Assembly: GCA_017458025.1 (NCBI GenBank)
Contig: JAFTGG010000275.1
Location: forward strand, 1 to 7,325
From: Oscillospiraceae bacterium
GTDB lineage: Bacteria; Bacillota; Clostridia; Oscillospirales; Oscillospiraceae
Direction of reading: 5' to 3'
DNA: 7,325 nt
Every line of letters starts with the position of its first letter. Within the stretch, counting starts at the first letter, position 1. The position numbers and the translations under genes were made by a program. The notes below the pieces were generated by a model. That model had not been told where the DNA came from. It did no database searches and saw nothing but the letters and a program-made list of their open reading frames with translations. This document shows positions 1 to 5,270 of this stretch, one piece after another.

Positions 1-360
1 CTCGTATTTTGTGCCTTGCGCTTTCGCGAGAAGCAGCCTGTAGTCCTCCATGTTCGGGTAGACGAGCCCGCGCATCATGTCGATCTCGGTATCCTGCCAG
101 AGGTTGCCGTCGCTGCGGACCGCGTTTACCGACCTCGCGGTATGGGCGTCCAGCCAGGCGTTCAGCTTTTCCACGGCGGGCGCGACGAGCTGGTCGAACA
201 GGTCGGCCTTGTCCAGACAGTGGCGGTAGATACCGGCGGCGGTCATGCCGCAGCGTTCGCCGATGCGCCGCATGGAGGCGTTTTCAAAGCCGTATTCCAA
301 AAACTCCTCCCGCGCGGCGGCCATGATCTTGATATGGTTCTTCGTCTTGTCTCTCGGCAT
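1..360 (-). CDS. TetR/AcrR family transcriptional regulator (partial, N-terminal 120 residues)
   Basis: The reading frame starts at ATG 360-358 on the minus strand and runs open to the window edge, giving 120 residues of a protein usually near 190-200. It begins MPRDKTKNH. A TetR-type helix-turn-helix covers about residues 10-56: an AAREEFLEYGFENASMRRI helix pair, the turn GERCGMTAAGIYRHC, then DKADLFDQL. The rest, from about residue 60, is the start of the variable ligand-binding domain, so the ligand cannot be read. TetR proteins bind operators as dimers and mostly repress, often their own gene and a divergent neighbour. Here the divergent neighbour is the GNAT-aldo/keto reductase operon. 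Palindromes at 387-411 overlap this gene's own promoter, which fits autoregulation. The family call is safe. The target set is an inference from shared palindromes at 643, 3561 and 3698. Confidence 0.93.
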   Translation of the reverse strand, partial: MPRDKTKNHIKIMAAAREEFLEYGFENASMRRIGERCGMTAAGIYRHCLDKADLFDQLVAPAVEKLNAWLDAHTARSVNAVRSDGNLWQDTEIDMMRGLVYPNMEDYRLLLAKAQGTKYE

Positions 361-386
361 AAACGCGCCCCTGTTTTCGCCCGCAT

Positions 387-411
387 GTTAGCTAACGCTA
401 ATCAAATTAGC
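387..411. promoter_or_regulatory. Nested palindromic operator in the TetR promoter
   Basis: Three overlapping symmetries are visible: GTTAGCTAAC (387-396), the 16-bp motif GTTAGCTAACGCTAAT (387-402), and GCTAAT-CAA-ATTAGC (397-411). The 16-bp element matches GTTAG-N6-CTAAC with one change at the last base, and the same motif recurs exactly at 643, 3561 and 3698. The cluster overlaps and follows the -10 box of the regulator gene, the usual place for an autorepression operator. Which protein binds is inferred, not shown. Confidence 0.6.
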
Positions 412-432
412 ATATTTTTAAAGCCGTGTCAA
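404..432 (-). promoter_or_regulatory. Promoter of the TetR-family gene
   Basis: On the minus strand a perfect -35 box TTGACA (432-427) is followed by a 17-base spacer and the -10 box TAATTT (409-404). A TGC extension directly in front makes it an extended -10. Only three of six -10 bases match the consensus, but the perfect -35, the spacing and the TG element support it. The -10 lies inside the palindromes at 387-411, so a protein bound there would block polymerase. The start codon is about 45 bases downstream of the -10. Confidence 0.6.
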
Positions 433-554
433 GCATCGGCTCAATAGCAAATTTGCGGCTTCACGGGGCTTGCTCCGCGGCGTCGCGGAAGAAGCGGCTT
501 GCCGCCATCTATCGCGCGACGAAGAAAATCGCTATGGAATTTTCAACGGCGCGG

Positions 555-563
555 TGCTATAAT
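555..563 (+). promoter_or_regulatory. Possible extended -10 promoter element for the GNAT-AKR operon
   Basis: TGC-TATAAT at 555-563 is a perfect extended -10 hexamer on the plus strand. No convincing -35 box lies 16-18 bases upstream, although extended -10 promoters can work without one. Transcription would start near 570, leaving a leader of about 190 bases. The operator at 643-658 would then lie well downstream of the start site, acting as a roadblock, or a second promoter nearer the operator may exist. Confidence 0.3.
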
Positions 564-642
564 ATCCATGCGCCAATGCGCGCGGCGCTTTTCCGCCGGC
601 GTTGGGAAGACAATGGAATACAATTTTTTTATTTGCCCTGTG

Positions 643-658
643 GTTAGGGCACGCTAAC
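643..658. promoter_or_regulatory. Operator-like palindrome GTTAG-N6-CTAAC upstream of the GNAT-AKR operon
   Basis: The sequence GTTAGGGCACGCTAAC has perfect 5-bp arms around six bases, identical in arms and spacing to the sites at 3561 and 3698. The match continues beyond the core: both this site and the 3561 site are followed by TAAAA. It lies 104 bases before the start codon of the fused gene. It is probably the operator of this operon; no good promoter boxes overlap it. Confidence 0.6.
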
Positions 659-762
659 TAAAAGCGCGGCCGCGGGGCGCGCACGCCGGAGAGACGGCGC
701 CTTTTCGCTTTGCCGCATGGACGCCGCCGCCGGACCTTACAGACGCAGGGAGGGCATGACAA

Positions 763-2340
763 ATGATACAAATTACAGAGCTGCCGGAAAGCAAGCTGGA
801 CGAGATCGCCGCGCAGATCGGCGAATCGTTCTGCGACTACCCCTATGAGGCGGGCGAGGGCGGCCTCAAGGCGATGATCCCGTCGCGGGAAGCGATGAAC
901 GCCTATATGAAGGCGCTGGTGCGCGCGGGGATCGCGAGCGGCACGTTTTACGCCACGAGCGAGCGCGGCGAGGGCTATATCCTGCTGACGGACTCCTTCG
1001 GCGGCCATCCCGACGCAAAGACGCTTGCGAAAATGTTTGGGGAGATCAAGGACGCGCTGGGCGGCTGGAAGCGGGCGGCGGCGTTTTTTAAGGCCGCGGC
1101 CGGCGGCGGGGAAACGCTCGAAACGAAGATGAAGAAGAAAAAACGCCCGTTCGTCAAGGTGGAAATGCTGCTGGTGACGAAGCCCTATCAGGGGCAGGGC
1201 TATATGCGTCGGCTGATGGAGTTCGCCTACGAGCAGGCGGACGCGAAGCGCGCCGCCGTGATCCTTGACACCGACGCGCGCGGCAAATGCGCACGGTATG
1301 AGCACCTCGGCATGAAGCTCGCGGGCGTTCGGGAGACGGCGGGCTATCAGTTGTACGACCTGATACGGGAGCCGGAGGAATACGTTTTGACCGCCGACGC
1401 GTCCCGACGCGCCGCCGTGATCGAGCCGCGCGCCGTGGCCGGTACGAACTCCTGGGGCAGCGCGGCGTATGAAAAGGCGCTGCGCGGCGACAGCGTGGAC
1501 GAGGGCGTGCTCAAAGAGACGGTCAACGAGGCGCTGGGCCTTGGCCTGACTGTCTTTGACACGGCGCAGGATTACGGCTTCGGCGAAGGGCAGCGGCTGA
1601 TCGGGCGGCTTTGCCCGCCGGAGGCATTGATCTCGGCGAAGTACACGCCGGGGACGAAGTACGGCAGCGGTCAGGTGATCCGCTCGTTTGCGAAGGACTT
1701 GGCCGACTTCGGGCGGGATTACGTCGATATCTATTGGCTGCACCTGCCGAACCACATCGAGGAAAACCTCGGCGAGATGATCGAGCTGTATCGCGCGGGA
1801 CGCGTCGGGCACATCGGCGTGTCCAACTTCGACTTGGACGAGTGCAAGCGGGCGAAAGCGATTCTAAACGCGGCGGGCGTGCCGCTGTTCGGCGTGCAGA
1901 ACCATTACAGCCTGATCGCGCGGGAGTGGGAGCAAAACGGCCTTCTCGCGTGGTGTAAGGAGAACGGCGTACAGTTTTGGGCGTGGGCGGTGCTGGAGGA
2001 GGGCATCCTCGTCCCGCAGGGGCCGGACGAAAGGGCGTCGATCATGAAGACGATCTTCCAAAGAAAGCGCAAGCGGCTCGCGCCGCTGCACGCGCGTATG
2101 GCGGAGCTCGGCGCGGCCCACGGCCTGACGGCGGCGCAGGTCGCGATCGCGTTCTGCTCGTCGAAGGGCGTTGTGCCGGTGTGCGGCTGCCGCAAGCCGT
2201 ATCAGGCAAAGCAGTTGGCGGAGGCGGCCGCCGCGACGCTGCCGGAGGACGAGCTGCGCGCGCTGGAAGCGGCGGCGGACGCCGCCGGCGTCAAGGTGCT
2301 CGGCGCGGATATGTTCCGCTTCGCGGTAAAGAAGAACTAG
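763..2340 (+). CDS. GNAT acetyltransferase - aldo/keto reductase fusion protein
   Basis: One uninterrupted 525-residue frame joins two enzymes. Residues about 1-205 are a GNAT N-acetyltransferase: core strand VEMLLVTK (133-140), then the acetyl-CoA loop Q143-G-Q-G146-Y-M and helix RRLMEFAYEQAD, then an ending of the form YEHLGMKLAG. Residues about 215-525 are an NAD(P)H-dependent aldo/keto reductase barrel. Its catalytic tetrad appears complete: D266 (in FDTAQDYG), Y271, K293 (in ISAKY) and H327 (in YWLHLPN). HIGVSNF (350-356) and the nucleotide-binding end near CGCRKP (474-479) also fit. AKRs are normally about 300 residues and free-standing, so the fusion is unusual. The start has a strong ribosome binding site, AGGGAGGG at 747-754, eight bases before ATG. 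A ketopantoate-reductase-like gene follows after 10 bases. Substrates are unknown; an acetylation step coupled to carbonyl reduction, perhaps for detoxification, is only a guess. Confidence 0.88.
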   Translation: MIQITELPESKLDEIAAQIGESFCDYPYEAGEGGLKAMIPSREAMNAYMKALVRAGIASGTFYATSERGEGYILLTDSFGGHPDAKTLAKMFGEIKDALGGWKRAAAFFKAAAGGGETLETKMKKKKRPFVKVEMLLVTKPYQGQGYMRRLMEFAYEQADAKRAAVILDTDARGKCARYEHLGMKLAGVRETAGYQLYDLIREPEEYVLTADASRRAAVIEPRAVAGTNSWGSAAYEKALRGDSVDEGVLKETVNEALGLGLTVFDTAQDYGFGEGQRLIGRLCPPEALISAKYTPGTKYGSGQVIRSFAKDLADFGRDYVDIYWLHLPNHIEENLGEMIELYRAGRVGHIGVSNFDLDECKRAKAILNAAGVPLFGVQNHYSLIAREWEQNGLLAWCKENGVQFWAWAVLEEGILVPQGPDERASIMKTIFQRKRKRLAPLHARMAELGAAHGLTAAQVAIAFCSSKGVVPVCGCRKPYQAKQLAEAAAATLPEDELRALEAAADAAGVKVLGADMFRFAVKKN

Positions 2341-2350
2341 GGGGGCCGGC

Positions 2351-3337
2351 ATGAAAGTATTGGTCTACGGCGCGGGCGTGATCGGCTGTTACCTGACGCA
2401 CGTCCTCTGCGCGGCGGGAAACGACGTGACGCTGCTCGCGCGCGGCAAGTGGAAGGATACGCTGGAGACGCGCGGCCTTGAGATACGCCATCATTTACAG
2501 CGCCGCACGACGCTCGACCGCCCGCGCATCATCGGCGCGATTCCGGACGAGCGCTTCGACGCGGCGTTTGCCGTGCTGCCATATCACCAAATGCCGGATA
2601 TCCTCGGCGATCTCGCGGCGGTGGACAGCCCGCTCGTCGTGCCGGTGGGGAACAATTTCTCGCCCGCGGAGATGGAGCGCGCGATCAAGGCGCGGAGCAA
2701 AGCGCCGAAAACCGTCCTGTTCGGCTTTCAGGCGACCGCGGGAGAGCATCAGGCGGAGCGGATCGTCTGCGAGCGGCTGGGCGCGGGCACGATGGATATC
2801 GGCGCGCTGCACGCTTTGCCGTCGCGCGACCTGCGGCTGTCGTTGGAGGCCGCGTTTCGGGGGACGGGCTACAGGCTGCATTGGCAATCTGACATGGAGG
2901 CCTATCTCATCTGCCACGCGGCGGCGATTCTGCCGATCGGCTACGCGGTCTACGCGGACGGCGGCGACCTGCGCGCCTCGACTCCGGCGCAGCGCAAGGC
3001 GATGATGGCGGCGTCGCGGGAGGCGTACGATATGCTCGCGGCGCAGGGGCTCCCGATCCGGCCCGTCGGCGACGACGGCTTTTACCGCGGCGGCGCGAAG
3101 TACGCGGCGATGAAGCTGCTCTATTTTCTCATGGGCAAGACGGAGATGGGCGATCTGATCGCCTGCGCGCATTGCCGCCGCGCGTCGCGGGAGATGGAGC
3201 TGATCGACGAGGGCTTCGCGGAGGTTCGGGCGAAGACGCCCGATTTTCCCATGCCGGCGTGGGACGCGCTGCGCGCCTCCATGCCGCCGTGGGAGGAGAT
3301 CCATAGGACATACGGAGGCACGCGGCCCGGAGCGTAA
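2351..3337 (+). CDS. Ketopantoate reductase (ApbA/PanE)-like NAD(P)-dependent oxidoreductase, probably not a true PanE
   Basis: The 328-residue protein begins with a Rossmann fold: MKVLVYGAGVIG, with the dinucleotide loop G7-A-G9-V-I-G12, and LLARG at 28-32, where the arginine would contact the phosphate of NADPH. Strand AAFAVLPYHQ (71-80) and VVPVGNNFSP (96-105) fit the 6-phosphogluconate-dehydrogenase-like layout of this family. The helical C-terminal half is divergent. Where E. coli PanE has its catalytic lysine and two asparagines (W-x-K...N...NP), this protein reads YLICHAAAILP (185-195), so they appear replaced. Ketopantoate reduction is therefore doubtful; a related oxidoreductase acting on another 2-keto or hydroxy acid is more likely. 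It starts 10 bases after the fused acetyltransferase-reductase, behind a G-rich run (2340-2346), so the two are probably co-transcribed and may act in one pathway. Confidence 0.75.
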   Translation: MKVLVYGAGVIGCYLTHVLCAAGNDVTLLARGKWKDTLETRGLEIRHHLQRRTTLDRPRIIGAIPDERFDAAFAVLPYHQMPDILGDLAAVDSPLVVPVGNNFSPAEMERAIKARSKAPKTVLFGFQATAGEHQAERIVCERLGAGTMDIGALHALPSRDLRLSLEAAFRGTGYRLHWQSDMEAYLICHAAAILPIGYAVYADGGDLRASTPAQRKAMMAASREAYDMLAAQGLPIRPVGDDGFYRGGAKYAAMKLLYFLMGKTEMGDLIACAHCRRASREMELIDEGFAEVRAKTPDFPMPAWDALRASMPPWEEIHRTYGGTRPGA

Positions 3338-3368
3338 AACCGTTTGCTTTTTATTGCCTGGACACGGG

Positions 3369-3555
3369 ATGTGCCGAAATGTCGGCGGCGGAAAAAATCA
3401 TGAAGAAAAGCTGTGGATCAAAAGCGAGATCGACGCGCGGCTTCCCAAAGCCGAAAGCGACGTGCGGCAAGAGCATGACGCGGACCTGTTTCAGCGTGGA
3501 GCGGGACGGCTTCTACGGCGCGCCCTTTGATAAGAAATTGGCACTTGACAAATAA
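3369..3555 (+). pseudogene. Possible frameshifted gene remnant of unknown identity
   Basis: From ATG 3369 one frame reads a plausible amphipathic stretch (KLWIKSEIDARLPKAESDV), then loses coding character and stops at the TGA near 3531. The frame starting at ATG 3379 is poor at first but then reads SVERDGFYGAPFDKKLALDK before TAA at 3553-3555. Joining the two with one shift near 3490-3500 would give a smoother protein. Neither ATG has a ribosome binding site. The promoter of the next operon (from 3545) overlaps the end. I recognise no family; it may be noise in GC-rich DNA. Confidence 0.25.
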
Positions 3556-3573
3556 TAAGTGTTAGCGTAAACT
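3545..3573 (+). promoter_or_regulatory. Sigma-70 type promoter of the DUF2325-DUF3793-flavodoxin operon
   Basis: A perfect -35 box TTGACA (3545-3550), a 17-base spacer and the -10 box TAAACT (3568-3573; four of six consensus bases) form a strong promoter. The -10 lies inside the operator palindrome at 3561-3576, so binding there would directly prevent initiation. Transcription should begin near 3580, giving a leader of about 155 bases before the first start codon. Confidence 0.75.
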
Positions 3574-3576
3574 AAC
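3561..3576. promoter_or_regulatory. Operator palindrome GTTAG-N6-CTAAC over the -10 box
   Basis: GTTAGCGTAAACTAAC has perfect 5-bp inverted arms and the same spacing as the sites at 643 and 3698. It covers the -10 hexamer of the flavodoxin operon promoter, the classic repressor position. The binder could be the TetR protein encoded at the left edge or a metal-dependent DtxR/IdeR-like repressor; the sequence alone does not decide. Confidence 0.65.
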
Positions 3577-3598
3577 TAAAAAGAAAGCGCGGCACGAG

Positions 3599-3670
3599 CG
3601 CGCGAAGCACGCGCGATCTCAAATTGGTGTTTTTAATTTGAGATCAGTATAAAAAGCGTAAGCTTTTTAT
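3599..3670 (+). ncRNA. Structured leader with three consecutive hairpins, possible attenuator or small RNA
   Basis: Three perfect stems follow one another in the predicted leader. They are CGCGCG-AAGCA-CGCGCG (3599-3615), GATCTCAAATT with AATTTGAGATC around nine bases (3615-3645), and ATAAAAAGC-GTAA-GCTTTTTAT (3649-3670). The last has a GNRA-type GUAA loop and ends in a U-run inside its 3' arm, so it resembles a weak intrinsic terminator. RNA from the promoter at 3545-3573 could end there as a transcript of about 90 bases, or read through. I recognise no known RNA family. Confidence 0.4.
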
Positions 3671-3697
3671 TCGACAATAGTATTATTCGCGGCGAAT

Positions 3698-3713
3698 GTT
3701 AGCGGACACTAAC
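3698..3713. promoter_or_regulatory. Second operator palindrome GTTAG-N6-CTAAC, just upstream of DUF2325
   Basis: GTTAGCGGACACTAAC repeats the arms and spacing of the 3561 site, 137 bases further on and only eight bases before the ribosome binding site. It directly abuts a different 13-bp palindrome (3685-3697). It may serve a second, weaker promoter with unclear boxes, act as a transcription roadblock, or pair with the first site through DNA looping. Confidence 0.6.
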
Positions 3714-3735
3714 TATATGCGAAAGGAGTTTCGGT

Positions 3736-4023
3736 ATGAGCGTGGTGATCGTCGGCGGAAATGAGCGCATGGAGCGCCAGTATAAAGATTTATGCCAGGC
3801 GTATCGGTGCAGCGCGAAGGTCTACACCAAAGCCGAGGGCATGAGCAGCAAGGTCGGTTCGCCCGATCTGCTGGTGCTTTTTACGGGAACGATGTCGCAC
3901 AAGATGCTGCAAGGCGCGCTGTGCGCGGTGAAGGGTAAGAATACGATCATCGCGCGCTCACATTCAAGCTCGATGACGGCGCTGCGCGGCATCCTTGAGT
4001 CGCACACGGCGGGGGCTGTCTGA
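3736..4023 (+). CDS. DUF2325 domain protein
   Basis: This 95-residue protein matches the DUF2325 family, whose biochemical role is not established. It opens with the family's VIVGGNERMERQYKDL (4-19), a Rossmann-like first strand and loop. It continues with a central hydrophobic strand SPDLLVLFTGTMSHKML (42-58) containing the conserved Ser-His pair (54-55), and ends with IIARSHSSSMTALRGIL (71-87). There is no signal peptide or membrane segment, so it should be cytosolic. The start is fixed by AAAGGAG (3722-3728), seven bases before ATG. Its TGA overlaps the ATG of the next gene by one base, indicating translational coupling. Such proteins are often found beside DUF3793 and flavodoxin genes in Clostridia, which suggests a part in metal or redox response; that is inference from neighbours. 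Confidence 0.88.
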   Translation: MSVVIVGGNERMERQYKDLCQAYRCSAKVYTKAEGMSSKVGSPDLLVLFTGTMSHKMLQGALCAVKGKNTIIARSHSSSMTALRGILESHTAGAV

Positions 4024-4574
4024 TGTCCGAGGAGTATCTGGTCGACCATGCCGCGCCGACGCTGGCGGGGCTGAAAACGGGGAGCTTGTTCCCGTGCTCG
4101 TATGACGCCTACGATGAGCTTAAGGCGGAAATCGGCGCAGTCAATCGGGCGCTGGCGGCAAAGGGCCTGCGTTTGATCCCCATGCGCCGCGATGGGAAGC
4201 GGGCCCTGCTGTATCTGTATCGACCCGCGCGGCTGAAGGAGGACTTGTCCGCGGAGGACGCCGCGGAGCTGCTGCGCGCGGCGGGCTATCCCGACCTGCG
4301 GCAGGAGCGCTGCGTGACGGAGCTGATGAAGCGGCTTCGGGCCTACGGCGACTTCCCGCATGAGATTGGGCTGTTTTTGAGCTATCCGCCCGAAGACGTG
4401 CGCGGGTTCATCAAGCATCGCGGGCATAACAGCAAGCTCGACGGCTGCTGGAAGGTCTACGGCGACGTGGAACGGGCGCGGAAGCTGTTTCGCGCCTATA
4501 AAAAATGCACAGACTGCTACAACAGGCAGAAGGCGATGGGCGTGCCCCTCGACCGGCTTGCGGTGGCTGGCTGA
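4023..4574 (+). CDS. DUF3793 family protein
   Basis: The 183-residue product has the hallmarks of DUF3793, a clostridial family of unknown function. The N-terminal APTLAGLKTGSLF (11-23) and the conserved C-terminal block FPHEIGLFLSYPPEDVRGFI (111-130) are both present. They are followed by K-x-x-G-x-W-K-V-Y-G-D (138-148) and a cysteine pair in YKKCTDCY (159-166). The HEIG and W-K-V-Y-G-D segments suggest a folded binding or catalytic pocket, and the CxxC pair could bind metal or form a disulfide. The start codon shares its A with the stop of the DUF2325 gene, so the two are likely translated together; only a G-rich run (4011-4015) could serve as ribosome binding site. Flavodoxin follows 28 bases later. 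No signal peptide or membrane helix is seen. Confidence 0.88.
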   Translation: MSEEYLVDHAAPTLAGLKTGSLFPCSYDAYDELKAEIGAVNRALAAKGLRLIPMRRDGKRALLYLYRPARLKEDLSAEDAAELLRAAGYPDLRQERCVTELMKRLRAYGDFPHEIGLFLSYPPEDVRGFIKHRGHNSKLDGCWKVYGDVERARKLFRAYKKCTDCYNRQKAMGVPLDRLAVAG

Positions 4575-4602
4575 AATAACAATTCAAAAGGAGAACACGG
4601 AC

Positions 4603-5025
4603 ATGAGTAAGGTAGCGGTAGTCTATTGGAGCGGTACGGGCAACACCGAGGCTATGGCGAACGCGGTCGCCGACGGCGCGCGCAAGGCCGGCGCGACCGC
4701 GGAGCTGTTCGCGGTGGGCGATTTCAGTGCGGATAAGGTCAGCGGCTATGACGCGCTGGCATGGGGCTGCTCGGCGCAGGGCGACGAGGTGCTGGAGGAG
4801 TACGAGTTCGAGCCGAAGTTCGACGAGTGCGCTTCCGCGCTCGCGGGCAAGAAGGTGGCGCTGTTCGGATCCTATGGCTGGGGCGACGGCGCGTGGATGC
4901 GTTCCTGGGAGGAGAAGTGCTCCAATAAGGGCATCAGCCTCGCGGCGGAGAGCGTCATTTGCAACGAGGCGCCGGACGACGACGGCGTGGCGAAGTGCAA
5001 CGCGCTCGGCGCGGCGCTGGCATAA
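4603..5025 (+). CDS. Flavodoxin, short-chain clostridial type
   Basis: Flavodoxin carries one FMN and shuttles low-potential electrons in the cytosol, commonly replacing ferredoxin when iron is limiting. The 140-residue protein has the size of short-chain clostridial flavodoxins (about 138). The FMN-phosphate loop reads YWSGTGNTEAMA (8-19). The 57-60 loop region is WGCSAQGDEVLEEYEFEPKF (54-73), close to the clostridial form. The second isoalloxazine loop is FGSYGWGDGAWMRSWEE (88-104), in which Y91 or W93 would stack on the flavin. ATG 4603 is chosen because AAAAGGAG (4586-4593) lies nine bases upstream; an earlier in-frame ATG at 4558 would overlap the DUF3793 gene and adds a non-family extension. 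It is the last gene of the DUF2325-DUF3793-flavodoxin operon and is followed by a strong hairpin. The promoter far upstream at 3545 probably serves it. Confidence 0.95.
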   Translation: MSKVAVVYWSGTGNTEAMANAVADGARKAGATAELFAVGDFSADKVSGYDALAWGCSAQGDEVLEEYEFEPKFDECASALAGKKVALFGSYGWGDGAWMRSWEEKCSNKGISLAAESVICNEAPDDDGVAKCNALGAALA

Positions 5026-5040
5026 CACGGAACGAGCCGC

Positions 5041-5062
5041 GGAATACGTCTTGACGTGTTCC
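5041..5062. repeat. 22-base near-perfect palindrome after the flavodoxin gene
   Basis: GGAATACGTC and GACGTGTTCC are inverted copies separated by TT, with a single T/G wobble. As RNA it folds into an 8-bp stem with a six-base loop, directly upstream of the operon terminator. It may protect the 3' end of the messenger or be a protein site; it also contains a TTGACG hexamer without a matching -10. Confidence 0.4.
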
Positions 5063-5081
5063 AACGGCGCCAAAATAAAAG

Positions 5082-5134
5082 GGCAAAACAGGCGCGAACC
5101 CGCCGATGGCACGGGTTCGCGCCATTTCTTTGCC
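5082..5134 (+). terminator. Intrinsic terminator of the flavodoxin operon
   Basis: A perfect 12-bp GC-rich stem, GGCGCGAACCCG (5091-5102) with CGGGTTCGCGCC (5112-5123), closes a nine-base loop. Outer arms GGCAAA (5082-5087) and TTTGCC (5129-5134) extend it across a small internal loop. The 3' side is ATTTCTTTG, an interrupted U-run. The opposite strand also gives a T-rich tail, so it may act in both directions. Confidence 0.75.
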
Positions 5135-5270
5135 AAAAACGGCGGATTCCGTATCGACGACCTCCTTGCCGACAGGGGCATTTTTCGGCCTGCTCGGAAG
5201 GGCGGAAAAGGAACCGATTCCCCTGAAGCGGGCATATCCTGTATGAGTAAAGAACGAGGAGTTGGTTTTG

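Larger units (their letters stand above)
361..762. other. Divergent intergenic region, no gene seen
   Basis: The 402 bases between the TetR start and the acetyltransferase-reductase start hold regulatory DNA rather than a gene. On the left are the TetR promoter and nested operator. The middle (about 440-540) is GC-rich with small hairpins, such as CCGCG-GCGT-CGCGG at 475-488 and GCGG-CTTG-CCGC near 494-505. An extended -10 lies at 555-563, a further operator copy at 643-658, and a roughly 100-base leader precedes the ribosome binding site at 747-754. Short open frames here lack a ribosome binding site and resemble no known protein. Confidence 0.6.
3338..3735. other. Long intergenic region: possible decayed frame, then promoter, hairpins and two operators
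   Basis: This 398-base stretch has no convincing intact gene. The left half (about 3369-3555) has gene-like codon texture that switches frame and is listed separately as a doubtful remnant. The right half is AT-richer and regulatory: promoter 3545-3573, operator 3561-3576, hairpins at 3599-3670, a 13-bp palindrome ATTCGC-G-GCGAAT (3685-3697), operator 3698-3713 and the ribosome binding site AAAGGAG (3722-3728). No clear terminator for the upstream oxidoreductase operon was found. Confidence 0.6.

Noticed and set aside
9..447. Plus-strand frames across the left edge
   Set aside because: They lie opposite a clear TetR helix-turn-helix sequence and show no motifs.
447..456. Palindrome GCAAATTTGC upstream of the TetR promoter
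   Set aside because: A single 10-base palindrome with no repeat elsewhere and no link to promoter boxes; likely chance.
658..1812. A 384-residue open frame on the minus strand opposite the acetyltransferase-reductase
   Set aside because: It is rich in Arg, Ala and Leu with no domain signal, has no ribosome binding site, and overlaps a gene with complete enzyme motifs. It is a GC-bias shadow.
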